Below are positions 35,744 to 44,786 of a stretch of 64,000 nt of DNA, in pieces. Made by a program: the position numbers and the translations under genes. The DNA comes from [Leptolyngbya] sp. PCC 7376 (GTDB taxonomy: Bacteria; Cyanobacteriota; Cyanobacteriia; Cyanobacteriales; MRBY01). The notes beneath the pieces were generated by a model. It made no database searches. It was not told where the DNA came from and saw only the letters and a program-made list of their open reading frames with translations. Where the stretch lies: the NCBI RefSeq assembly GCF_000316605.1, contig NC_019683.1, forward strand, positions 4,882,036 to 4,946,035, written 5' to 3'. Numbering within the stretch: the first letter of the stretch is position 1; every line of letters starts with the position of its first letter.

Positions 35744-38323
35744 ATGTCGCCAAATCCTAAAATTAATGCTTTGCAACAGGCCGCACACCAGCTTGCAGTC
35801 TGTACCGATCAGCTTTTCCAGCAGATTGAGCAAGAGCAAGTCTTGGATGGCATTATCGAGCGTATTCGTTCGTGTCTTGAGTTAGATGATGTTTTTCATG
35901 AAACATCAACCTCAATCCGGCAATTACTAAGTGCAGATAGGGTTGGAGTCTTTCGCTTCACTCCCGGCAGTGGCTGGGACGAAGGAGAGTTTGTTGCTGA
36001 GAACGTCAGAAAAGAATTTCCATCAGCAATGGCAGCGAAAGTTTATGACCATTGTTTCGGTTCACAATACGCTGTCCACTACACAGAAGGACGTATACAA
36101 TCCGTTGCAGATATTTATGATGCAAATTTGAGTGATTGTCATATTCAAATCCTTGAGCAGTTTCAAGTGCGGGCAAACTTAATTGTGCCTGTCTTGAAAG
36201 GAAAAGAATTATGGGGATTATTGTGTATTCATCAATGCTCCCATCCTCGACGATGGCAGCTAGCAGAAATTGGGTTTGTCCAGAAAATTGCAATCCATTT
36301 TGCCATTGCCCTACAACAGGCAGAAAACCGCGAACAAATTAAGCTCCAGGCAGCTCAACTCATTCAGGCAAAGGCTCAGCAAGAAGCTTTAACTCGCCAG
36401 AAAGCCCTCGTTAAAATCGTCAGCAATATCAGACAATCTTTAGATTTTGCCGATATTTGTAACACGACAACAGCAGAAGTACGTCATTTACTAGAGGCAG
36501 ATCGTGTCATTATCTATCGCTTTAATCCTGATTGGAGTGGCAATTTTCTATTCGAGTCAGTTGCCGCGGAATGGAAACCTTTAGTTGGGGTTTCTCCTTC
36601 CATTGAAGATACTCACCTAATGGAAACGCAAGGTGGTCGCTATGCTGCCGGGGAGACCTTTGCCATCCCGAATATCTATGAAGCAGGGCATTCTGACTGT
36701 CATGTCGAATTGTTAGAAGAGTTTCAAGCCAAAGCTTATGCGATCGCCCCAATTTTCCGAGATGACAATCTGTGGGGTTTACTCGCGACATTCCAAAACT
36801 CTAGCCCACGCCACTGGCAAACTGATGAAGTAGAGCTCCTTGCCCAAGTCGGAGAACAACTCGGTATTGCTCTCCAACAAGCGAGTAAACAAACAAAAGC
36901 AATCAACCGACAAAAAATCCTAGTCAAACTCGTTAGTAAGATCCGCCAATCCCTTGAATTAGAAGAAATTTGCCAAACAGCAACGACAGAAATACGTCAA
37001 CTGCTAAATGCGGATCGTGTCACTATTTACCGTTTTAATCCCGATTGGAGTGGCAACTTTTTATTTGAATCAGTCACATCAGAATGGCAACCCTTGGTTG
37101 GCGTTTCCCCTGTCATTGAAGATACCCACTTGATGGATACTCAGGGAGGCCGCTACGCAGCAGGGGAAACATTTGCCATCCCAGATATCTATGACGCGGG
37201 ACATTCCGATTGTCACATCGAACTATTAGAACAGTTTCAAGCTAAAGCCTATGCGATCGCCCCTATTTTTCAGGATGATCATCTGTGGGGTTTGCTCGCG
37301 ACATTCCAAAACTCTGGACCACGTCATTGGCAAACTGACGAAGTAGAATTACTGGCTCAAGTTGGCGAACAACTCGGCATCGCCCTACAACAAACAGAAT
37401 TTGTCCGACAACTCCAATCGCAATCAACAGAATTAAAAGATCTATTCGAAGCTTTACAACAGTCTCAATTACAGCTCATTCAGAATGAGAAAATGGCCAG
37501 TTTAGGGCAATTAGTAGCTGGCGTTGCCCATGAGATCAACAATCCCATCAATTTTATTCACGGCAACCTGCCCCATATCAACGATTACGTTAAAGATCTT
37601 TTAATCCTAGCTTGCGAATATCAGAAAACCAGCCCTAACTCAGCCGAAGACATTCAAAAGCTTCAAGAGCGCACCGAAGAACTCGATCTCGACTTTATCT
37701 TGGAAGATCTCCCCAAAGTCCTATCTTCAATGCAAATGGGGACAGATCGGATTCGACAAATTGTTCTATCTCTCCGGAATTTCTCTCGTTTAGATGAAGC
37801 TGAATTTAAAGCGGTTAATATTCACGAAGGGCTCGATAGTACGTTACTGATTTTAGGTAATCGATTGAAATTCTGTGATACAAATACCAGCATTGACATC
37901 ATCAAGAAATATAGTGATATTCCACTAGTAGAGTGTTTTCCAGCTCAACTCAATCAGGTGTTTATGAACCTTTTGTCAAACTCAATTGATGCTATCGAAG
38001 AAGTCTTAAGAAAGAAAGCAAAAAGCACATCAAAAAAAACAAGGAATTGGAAGCCAAAAATCTGGATCAAGACCCAACTAGATGGAATAGATCATATACA
38101 GATTTCCATTCGAGATAATGGTATCGGTATACCAGAGACTGACGAGAATAAACTTTTCGACCATTTCTTCACAACCAAATCGATTGGCAAAGGTACGGGT
38201 TTAGGTTTGTCTATTTCCCATGAAATCATCAGTCAAAAACATGGTGGGCAATTAAATTTCAAATCCATCAAAAAAGGAGGAGCTGAATTCATCATCAGAT
38301 TGCCTATTAAGTTTCAAGGTTAG
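35744..38323 (+). CDS. Triple-GAF histidine kinase with a predicted DXCF cyanobacteriochrome domain
   Basis: 859-residue sensor kinase. GAF1 (about 48-195) carries DHCF with Cys104 and SDCH with Cys132, 28 residues apart, the DXCF-to-canonical spacing of TePixJ-type cyanobacteriochromes, plus the following FQVRANLIVPVLK and LWGLLCIHQCSHPRRW. GAF2 (about 219-388) and GAF3 (about 390-560) are near-identical repeats with a 171-residue period. They keep the Cys-His (Cys319, Cys490), but the DXCF position reads DTHL. A coiled coil leads to the HisKA box VAHEINNP (His596), then N box MNLLSNSIDAIEE, DNGIGIP, and GKGTGLGLS of an intact HATPase. No receiver or output domain. ATG at 35744 was preferred over TTG at 35738. 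Bilin binding is a prediction. Confidence 0.9.
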   Translation: MSPNPKINALQQAAHQLAVCTDQLFQQIEQEQVLDGIIERIRSCLELDDVFHETSTSIRQLLSADRVGVFRFTPGSGWDEGEFVAENVRKEFPSAMAAKVYDHCFGSQYAVHYTEGRIQSVADIYDANLSDCHIQILEQFQVRANLIVPVLKGKELWGLLCIHQCSHPRRWQLAEIGFVQKIAIHFAIALQQAENREQIKLQAAQLIQAKAQQEALTRQKALVKIVSNIRQSLDFADICNTTTAEVRHLLEADRVIIYRFNPDWSGNFLFESVAAEWKPLVGVSPSIEDTHLMETQGGRYAAGETFAIPNIYEAGHSDCHVELLEEFQAKAYAIAPIFRDDNLWGLLATFQNSSPRHWQTDEVELLAQVGEQLGIALQQASKQTKAINRQKILVKLVSKIRQSLELEEICQTATTEIRQLLNADRVTIYRFNPDWSGNFLFESVTSEWQPLVGVSPVIEDTHLMDTQGGRYAAGETFAIPDIYDAGHSDCHIELLEQFQAKAYAIAPIFQDDHLWGLLATFQNSGPRHWQTDEVELLAQVGEQLGIALQQTEFVRQLQSQSTELKDLFEALQQSQLQLIQNEKMASLGQLVAGVAHEINNPINFIHGNLPHINDYVKDLLILACEYQKTSPNSAEDIQKLQERTEELDLDFILEDLPKVLSSMQMGTDRIRQIVLSLRNFSRLDEAEFKAVNIHEGLDSTLLILGNRLKFCDTNTSIDIIKKYSDIPLVECFPAQLNQVFMNLLSNSIDAIEEVLRKKAKSTSKKTRNWKPKIWIKTQLDGIDHIQISIRDNGIGIPETDENKLFDHFFTTKSIGKGTGLGLSISHEIISQKHGGQLNFKSIKKGGAEFIIRLPIKFQG

Positions 38324-38500
38324 ATTTCAGCTGTGAAATAATCTCTGAGTAATATTCAAAACAAGTATTCAACACCAGACTTCCTAATATAAATTCATAT
38401 AGTTTTCAAGATGATTTTTGATGAATAAATAGCACAAAGAATCACTAATGACGAATGCTCAAAAAGTGAGCTCATTTTAACGGTTTAAAAGACTACGTCT

Positions 38501-40132
38501 ATGACCAGCTTTGCCAACCAAGCTATATCACAGCACTTAAATGATTACATCATTGATGATGGCCTTTCGATTTGTAACTTAGAAACAGGCCAGATTATCA
38601 ATGTTGATCCGATTCAATGCAAAATGACAGGATATTCCGAAGCGGAATTGACCAGCCAGCAATTGTTCGAGTTCATTCATCCTGATTCTCTGAACTTATT
38701 TGATAGTTTTCTCGACACTCTCCGAGCCGATAAAGAATTTTATTGTCAGGCGATCGCCCAACGAAAGGATGGCAGCTGTTTTGATATCGAAGTTAGAGCA
38801 GTGGCCTGCCTCTATGACGGCAAACCCCATGGCCTAATCACAATGCAAGATATTAGCCAACGCAAAGCAGCAGAAGTCGCTCTGGCAGAAAGTGAAGCCT
38901 ACCATCGTAACTTATTAGAACAATCCTCCATGGGTTTACTGCTCTGTCGGATGAATGGGGAATTTGTCTATGCCAATCAAGCTTTTGCGGGGATTCTCGG
39001 TCGCGAAAATGAGGATTTATCTGTCCTAAGCTATTGGGAAATCACTCCCGAGAAATATGCCCCTCAAGAACAAATACAGCTCCAAAGCCTATCTAAAACC
39101 GGGCGCTATGGCCCCTATGAAAAAGAATATATCCACAAAAATGGCTCCCTTATCCCGGTCAGGCTATCGGGAAGAATTGTTGAGCGACATGGCGAAAAAT
39201 TTATTTGGTCAAGCGTCGAAAATATCAGCGATCGCAAAGCAGCAGAAGCGATCATTTTGCAAAAATCACAGGAGTTGGAAAAAGCCTTAACGCAACTGCA
39301 AACGACTCAATTACAAATGGTGCAACGTGAAAAAATGGCCACCCTAGGGAATCTAGTAGCAGGAGTTGGTCATGAAATAAACAATCCGATGGGCTTCCTC
39401 AACGGCAGTATTAATAATGCCAAGGATTATATACAAGAGCTGTTTGAATATTTGGCGATTTATCACTCACAACATCCCCCGAATAATAAAGTTCAAGATG
39501 TGGCAGATGATATCGATTTAGAATTTATCCTTGAAGATTTACCGAGACTCTTAGAATCAATGACAACGGCAACAACTCAAATTAAAAGCATTAGTAGAAG
39601 CCTTCGTATTTTCTCGCGCGCTGAAACAAAAGAAAAAGTGAGTATAGATTTGCATGATGGCCTAAACAGTACGTTGCTTATCCTCAAATATCGACTAAAA
39701 GCAACGGAATGCCGTCCAGCGATTGAAGTCAAAAAAGACTATGGTGAGTTACCTGAAATCAAATGCTTTTCTAGCCAGCTCAATCAAGTATTTATGAACA
39801 TCTTGGCTAATGCAATTGATGCTTTAGAAGAAGCTAGTGAAGGTCATAGTTTTGAAGATCTAGAAGATAATCCCCAACACATTACTATTCGTACTTCAGT
39901 GGATAATCAACACATTAAAATCAGTATTGCCGATAATGGTTTAGGGATTCCCAAAAAGGATCAAGCGAGAATTTTCAACAATCTATTTACGACAAAAGCG
40001 ATTGGCAAAGGTACGGGCTTAGGGTTGGCGATCGCCAGACAAATTATCGTTGAAACCCATGAGGGAAGCATCGACGTCATCTCCGATATCGATCAGGGTT
40101 GTGAGTTTTGTATTTACCTGCCCATAACGTAA
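38501..40132 (+). CDS. PAS-PAS sensor histidine kinase
   Basis: 543-residue soluble sensor kinase. Two PAS domains (about 12-130 and 135-255, each with a PAC-type C-terminus) are joined by a short coiled coil to a HisKA box with VGHEINNP (His291). The HATPase has N box MNILANAIDALEEA, DNGLGIP and GKGTGLGLA. The kinase half is clearly related to that of the gene upstream (same HEINNP subgroup, same FILEDLP-type linker), so the pair probably arose by duplication. No cofactor-binding motif is evident in the PAS domains, and no response-regulator gene is adjacent. Confidence 0.9.
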   Translation: MTSFANQAISQHLNDYIIDDGLSICNLETGQIINVDPIQCKMTGYSEAELTSQQLFEFIHPDSLNLFDSFLDTLRADKEFYCQAIAQRKDGSCFDIEVRAVACLYDGKPHGLITMQDISQRKAAEVALAESEAYHRNLLEQSSMGLLLCRMNGEFVYANQAFAGILGRENEDLSVLSYWEITPEKYAPQEQIQLQSLSKTGRYGPYEKEYIHKNGSLIPVRLSGRIVERHGEKFIWSSVENISDRKAAEAIILQKSQELEKALTQLQTTQLQMVQREKMATLGNLVAGVGHEINNPMGFLNGSINNAKDYIQELFEYLAIYHSQHPPNNKVQDVADDIDLEFILEDLPRLLESMTTATTQIKSISRSLRIFSRAETKEKVSIDLHDGLNSTLLILKYRLKATECRPAIEVKKDYGELPEIKCFSSQLNQVFMNILANAIDALEEASEGHSFEDLEDNPQHITIRTSVDNQHIKISIADNGLGIPKKDQARIFNNLFTTKAIGKGTGLGLAIARQIIVETHEGSIDVISDIDQGCEFCIYLPIT

Positions 40133-40205
40133 AAATCACGCAGCAATGCCACGGCTTTCCCGTTACGCTAAACAATGATGATGTTTGGCAAGGAGAAGGA
40201 AGTCC

Positions 40206-40280
40206 GTGAGTGTGATTACAATTTTGGTGGCGATCGCCGTCGTATTTGTGGTGCTCGTCCTCGTCGTTAAAGACGTCTAA
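40206..40280 (+). CDS. Putative 24-residue hydrophobic micro-protein
   Basis: GTG-started frame preceded by AGGAGAAGGA (40191-40200), an excellent ribosome binding site at five bases. The product is almost entirely one hydrophobic segment ([18 protein letters not shown]) and ends KDV. The stop overlaps the convergent lysC stop. A HIP1 octamer supplies the VAIA residues. I recognise no named family, so this is a candidate only. Confidence 0.4.
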   Translation: MSVITILVAIAVVFVVLVLVVKDV

Positions 40281-42091
40281 GCAGGCATCTCCACTTTCGC
40301 CTCACCGGCTAAATCAAAGGCTTTATGTACAAGTTGTAGAGCTTCTTTACCTTGCTCCTCAGGGACGACGCAGCTAATTTTGATTTCTGAGGTGGTAATC
40401 ATCTGGATATTGATATTGTCATCCGCTAGGGCTTGGAAAAGTTTCGCGGCAATGCCCGGTGCGCCAATCATCCCAGAGCCAACAACACTCACTTTGGCGA
40501 TCGCCGGATTGACTTCAATCTCACCAAAATCAAGCTGTTCAGCAATACCACTTAAAGCCAAACGCGCGGCTTCAGCGTCACTCTGGGCAACGGTGCAAGC
40601 AATATCGCGAGTATTAATGCCATTGCGCACCCGACAACGCTGGGACTGAATAATCATATCGACGCTAATATTTTGCTGTGCCAAGAGCGTAAAAATTTTG
40701 GCAGCCATCCCTGGTGCATCGGGCACATGACGAATCGCGAGTTGAGCTTGTTTGAGATCTAGGGCAATACCCCGTACAGCGGGTGCTTCAGTTTGAGCCT
40801 GAGCGGTGGGTGATGCAGTCAGCGCCGAGGATGCAATCTCAAATACATCGCATAAAGTGGCGATCGCCTGGTCGCGGTCAGCCTGCTGAATCACGCAACT
40901 CACCTTCACCTCAGACGTCGAAATCATTTCGATATTAATACCAGCATCTGCCAAACTCTGAAACATCGTGGCAGCAATCCCAGGTCGGCCAATCATACCA
41001 GCCCCAGAAATGGTGATCTTGGCAATATCGCTTGAGGTTTTAACCATGACATCATCGGCTGTTTGTCCAACCTCTTCGCAAAGTGTCGGGGCGATCGCCG
41101 CCACAATCTTTTGAGCCTGATCAGCATCCTTTTCCGTCACCGTAAACGCAATATCGTTACTATTACCGTCATGAATCGACTGAATAATTAAATCCACATC
41201 GACATTGTGAGAAGCAATTTCTCCAAATAATTTTGCGGCAACGCCAGGGCGATCAGGAATATGCAGCATTGCTACCCGTGCCTGATCTAAATCAAATTCA
41301 ACCCCATCAACCGCATTGGTAATTTCGAGATCCAGTAACGGGCGATTATCCACTGCCACAGAAGTCACTTTTGTGCCTGGCTCATCTGTCCAACTCGACC
41401 GAACGACTAAAGGAACACCATAATTTTTGGCAATTTCCACCGCGCGGGGATGTAAAACCTTTGCCCCGAGGCTCGCCAGCTCTAACATTTCATCCGACGT
41501 CACCTCTGGCATTAATTGGGCTTCTGGCACAATGCGCGGATCTGTCGTTAAAATTCCCGGCACATCCGTATAGATTTCACAACAGGACGCTTTCAACGCA
41601 GCGGCGATCGCCACTGCAGACGTATCAGAACCGCCTCGCCCAAGAGTTGTAATTTCGAGTTCACGACTTTCACTGACCCCTTGGAAGCCAGCCACAACAA
41701 TCACTTGACCTTGATCTAAATGCTTTTCGATACGCTCAGTCTTAATCTCTAGGATCCGGGCCCGACTATGCTCCGCTTCCGTGACAATGCCCACCTGAGC
41801 ACCAGTTAGCGATACTGCAGGCTGACCCAACTCTTGCAGCGCCATACTGAGTAACGCAATAGTCACCTGTTCCCCTGTCGAGAGCAACATATCCATCTCA
41901 CGACGACTCGGATTAGAACTAATCTCATTGGCCAATTTCACCAACGTATCCGTCGTTTTACCCATCGCAGAAACCACAACCACTAACCGATTGCCAGCCT
42001 GTACCCGTTTATAAATGCGCTTGGCAACAGCTTGAATGCGTTCGACCGATCCGACAGAGGTACCGCCGTATTTCTGCACAATCATTGTCAT
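40277..42091 (-). CDS. lysC: Aspartokinase with two ACT-domain pairs
   Basis: Phosphorylates aspartate, the first step to lysine, threonine and methionine. The 604 residues start with the kinase domain (about 1-245; [33 protein letters not shown]). The regulatory part holds four ACT domains as a tandem duplication (about 265-425 and 440-600; compare [18 protein letters not shown] with [17 protein letters not shown]). E. coli LysC has a single regulatory pair, so this is the long, cyanobacterial form. The ACT repeats bind end-product amino acids for feedback control. It starts at ATG 42091 or 42085. Confidence 0.95.
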   Translation of the reverse strand: MTMIVQKYGGTSVGSVERIQAVAKRIYKRVQAGNRLVVVVSAMGKTTDTLVKLANEISSNPSRREMDMLLSTGEQVTIALLSMALQELGQPAVSLTGAQVGIVTEAEHSRARILEIKTERIEKHLDQGQVIVVAGFQGVSESRELEITTLGRGGSDTSAVAIAAALKASCCEIYTDVPGILTTDPRIVPEAQLMPEVTSDEMLELASLGAKVLHPRAVEIAKNYGVPLVVRSSWTDEPGTKVTSVAVDNRPLLDLEITNAVDGVEFDLDQARVAMLHIPDRPGVAAKLFGEIASHNVDVDLIIQSIHDGNSNDIAFTVTEKDADQAQKIVAAIAPTLCEEVGQTADDVMVKTSSDIAKITISGAGMIGRPGIAATMFQSLADAGINIEMISTSEVKVSCVIQQADRDQAIATLCDVFEIASSALTASPTAQAQTEAPAVRGIALDLKQAQLAIRHVPDAPGMAAKIFTLLAQQNISVDMIIQSQRCRVRNGINTRDIACTVAQSDAEAARLALSGIAEQLDFGEIEVNPAIAKVSVVGSGMIGAPGIAAKLFQALADDNINIQMITTSEIKISCVVPEEQGKEALQLVHKAFDLAGEAKVEMPA

Positions 42092-42725
42092 GGCTCTGCT
42101 TTTTACTCCCCAAACTCCTAAAGATTACGTTCCATTTGTAATGGAAAATTGGAAATCCACTGTATCAAATCCTATAGGGTTTTCTAATAAATCCTTCATA
42201 CTCCGTTGTTTTAAATAATCTTTTCCTGACTGTAAAAACAAGCATTCTTCACTTCTCTCCATTGCGCCAAAATGGCTATATTCATTAACTTACAGAGGAT
42301 TATATTGTCGTTTTCCTTACCATTTTGAGAGAGCGAAAGTCAGTGATCTTTAGCGCAGAATCATAAAAACAAACAAAAGAAAATATTAAATCCCTTGTAT
42401 TTCTAAGCTCAGTAGCCCATAATGTTGCACTCGGTAGTGTGATACATTTTGTAATGTTTCCGATAAGCATTACCGCACCATACTTTTCCGTATCACAACG
42501 CGGATTGAGGAGAAGAAACTGTTTCTGCAGAGTCAGGCAATAAGTCTTCCAAATCTACTCAGGGCATAATCAACACTGAATGACCAGTATTTCTACAGCT
42601 AAACACTATAGGCACAGTCAAAGGCGATCGCAGCGTAATTAGCTTTTGACGCCGTATTTCATTGTCGAAATGACCTGAAGATCAAAGTTTTTAATGACAA
42701 CACCCACCCCCTAGGAGGTTATTCT
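42092..42725. other. Long leader region upstream of the RNA-binding-protein gene
   Basis: 634 bases without a credible frame. It includes the lysC promoter side and a leader for the downstream RRM gene, ending in the strong ribosome binding site TAGGAGG (42712-42718). Long leaders are a known feature of cold-responsive rbp genes in cyanobacteria; here that is inference. Confidence 0.4.
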
Positions 42726-43172
42726 ATGTCCGTCCGTTTATACGTCGGTAATTTACCCAAAGATGTCGTCGAGAAAGACGCCCTCACCACATTTTTCGCA
42801 GATGCAGGCGAGAACGCTAGTACTAAAGTGATTAAAGACCGCAAAACTGGCAAGTGCCGTGGTTTTGCATTCGTAACCGTTCCCACTGACGAAGAAGCAG
42901 ATGCTTTCATCGAAAAGTACAACGGCCAATCCTTCATGGATAGCGAGCTCAAAATTGAGAAAGCACTTCCCCGCGCTAAGACCGATGAGAAGCCCAGCAA
43001 TGCTGGTGGCAACACAGGTAGTAAAGGCGGTGGCGGTAAGCGTAAGCGTGGCGACAAGAAGCCTATGACTTACTCTAGCGGTGGCTCCTCCTCTGCACAG
43101 CCTGACCCTCGTTGGGCTAGCGAACTCGAAAAGCTTAAGGACATGCTCCAGAAGCAAACCACAAACGTCTAA
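42726..43172 (+). CDS. rbp: RNA-binding protein, single RRM (cyanobacterial Rbp)
   Basis: 148-residue RNA-binding protein. The RRM spans about 1-83 with RNP2 LYVGNL (5-10) and RNP1 KCRGFAFVTV (about 54-63). A Gly/Lys/Arg-rich linker follows (GGGGKRKRGDKK). An unusual extra C-terminal helix DPRWASELEKLKDMLQKQ ends the protein. Such proteins act as RNA chaperones, often in cold response or mRNA localisation. TAGGAGG lies eight bases upstream of the ATG. The gene has its own terminator. Confidence 0.9.
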   Translation: MSVRLYVGNLPKDVVEKDALTTFFADAGENASTKVIKDRKTGKCRGFAFVTVPTDEEADAFIEKYNGQSFMDSELKIEKALPRAKTDEKPSNAGGNTGSKGGGGKRKRGDKKPMTYSSGGSSSAQPDPRWASELEKLKDMLQKQTTNV

Positions 43173-43192
43173 GACGATTTAGACAAATCTTT

Positions 43193-43221
43193 CCTGCTAC
43201 AGTCTTTGTGGCAGGTTTTTC
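43193..43221 (+). terminator. Intrinsic terminator of the RRM gene
   Basis: CCTGCTAC (43193-43200) pairs with GTGGCAGG (43208-43215; one U-G pair) around AGTCTTT, followed by TTTTTC. Confidence 0.88.
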
Positions 43222-43278
43222 TATATCTACGCATTTTTTAGCGTGGCAAAAACATAGCAATTAAGGAGGGTATTTTAG

Positions 43279-43980
43279 ATGGATCCAGTAAAGGTAATGA
43301 AACAAGAAGTTGGACGTGCAGCCGCAGCAATGGTTGAGTCCAATACCATCGTTGGTCTAGGCACAGGTTCAACTACTGCTTACGCCATTCAGTTCATTGG
43401 TGAGCGATTGGCTGCTGGCGAAATTGAAAATATTGTTGGTATTCCCACGTCTTTTCAGGCAGAGGTTTTATCCAAGCAGTACGGCATTCCTCTCGTCGGT
43501 CTTGATGCAGTTGATCATATTGATCTCGCTATTGACGGTGCAGATGAGGTTGACCCCAACAAAAATTTGATTAAGGGTGGTGGTGCAGCTCACACTCGTG
43601 AAAAGGTGGTGGATGCCCTGGCAAATAAGTTTGTTGTTGTCGTTGACAGCGGTAAGCTCGTAGATAGTCTTGGTTCGACTTTCCTCTTGCCTGTTGAAGT
43701 GATTCCGATGGCTATTACACCTGTGATGCGCCAGCTTGAAGCACTCGGTGGTAAACCTGAATTAAGGATGGGCGTGAAGAAGGCAGGCCCTGTCGTTACT
43801 GATGAAGGTAACTTGGTAGTCGATCTTAAGTTTGAAAGCATTGCTGATCCAGCGGCTCTCGAAATTGCGATTAATAATATCCCTGGTGTCCTTGAGAATG
43901 GTTTATTTGTCGGTGTGGCAAATACAATTCTCGTGGGTGAGATTATCGATGGTGAGCCCAAGGTACGTACTATTAACTAA
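43279..43980 (+). CDS. rpiA: Ribose-5-phosphate isomerase A
   Basis: Interconverts ribose-5-phosphate and ribulose-5-phosphate in the Calvin and pentose phosphate cycles. The 233 residues have the family signatures [35 protein letters not shown] (Asp, Glu, Lys active site) and the following [18 protein letters not shown] at proper spacing precedes the ATG. Length matches the bacterial RpiA family. Confidence 0.96.
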   Translation: MDPVKVMKQEVGRAAAAMVESNTIVGLGTGSTTAYAIQFIGERLAAGEIENIVGIPTSFQAEVLSKQYGIPLVGLDAVDHIDLAIDGADEVDPNKNLIKGGGAAHTREKVVDALANKFVVVVDSGKLVDSLGSTFLLPVEVIPMAITPVMRQLEALGGKPELRMGVKKAGPVVTDEGNLVVDLKFESIADPAALEIAINNIPGVLENGLFVGVANTILVGEIIDGEPKVRTIN

Positions 43981-44004
43981 GTTTAATCTCTAAAGAATTG
44001 AAAA

Positions 44005-44036
44005 CTCTTCTGGTCTAACGGCTGGGAGATTTTTCT
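44005..44036 (+). terminator. Possible terminator between convergent rpiA and ruvA
   Basis: TCTTCTGG (44006-44013) can pair with CTGGGAGA (44022-44029) through eight pairs, three of them wobble, followed by TTTTT. The stem depends on wobble pairs, so confidence is moderate. Confidence 0.45.
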
Positions 44037-44038
44037 TT

Positions 44039-44668
44039 TTAGGCACTGAGGAGGGCGATCGCCTGTCGAATCCATTCATCAGCATTAGGGTTTTGGGCAA
44101 GAAGCGAATCCTGGGATAGGGTAGTCACGGCACGGCGAATTTCATCATCCTCATAACCGAGGGCTAACAGTGTCATTTCTAAATCCTCAAAAATGCCAGC
44201 TTGAGGGGTAGAAACATCAGCTTGAGGTAATCCGGTTTGATCACGCCACTGAGCAAGCTTGGTGCGGAGTTCAAGAGCCAAGCGTTCCGCTGTTTTCTTG
44301 CCAATACCTGGTGCCTTCGCCAATAGTTTATGGTTTTCGCTGACGATCGCCTGTACCAGTTCCGATAGAGTTAGGGTATCGAGCAGGGCGATCGCCGACT
44401 GAGCTCCAATACCACTCACTCCAATCAATTGACGAAATAAATCGCGCTCAGCTAAAGACTCAAAACCGTAGAGAATCACCAGATCTTCACGTTGCTGATA
44501 ATGAATAAAAACCTGTCGAATTTTCTCATCAGCTAAATTAATCTCAAGGGCAAAACGACTGGAAATTTGGATCTCGTAGCCAATGCCGCCCACCTCTAAG
44601 ACGAGAAAGGTTCGATTCTGTAAATTTCTTTGCAAGGCGATCGCCTGACCCTTGAGGTAGCTAAACAT
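44039..44668 (-). CDS. ruvA: Holliday junction branch migration protein RuvA
   Basis: Binds Holliday junctions as a tetramer and loads the RuvB motor. The 209 residues have an N-terminal OB domain (MFSYLKGQAIALQ...VGGIGYEIQIS). The helix-hairpin-helix region contains GVSGIGAQSAIALLD and KAPGIGKKTAERLALELR. The C-terminal three-helix domain (about 155-209) contacts RuvB. ruvB and ruvC are not adjacent. The start is canonical. Confidence 0.95.
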   Translation of the reverse strand: MFSYLKGQAIALQRNLQNRTFLVLEVGGIGYEIQISSRFALEINLADEKIRQVFIHYQQREDLVILYGFESLAERDLFRQLIGVSGIGAQSAIALLDTLTLSELVQAIVSENHKLLAKAPGIGKKTAERLALELRTKLAQWRDQTGLPQADVSTPQAGIFEDLEMTLLALGYEDDEIRRAVTTLSQDSLLAQNPNADEWIRQAIALLSA

Positions 44669-44786
44669 AACTTCCAGCCAAAAAACTAAAATTATCCTGC
44701 CATGCCAACGACCTTATCCTCAACAAACTGCGCAGGACAGAAGCGAGCAGTACAGTTAAACTAAGATATTCCCCATTTCCCGGACT

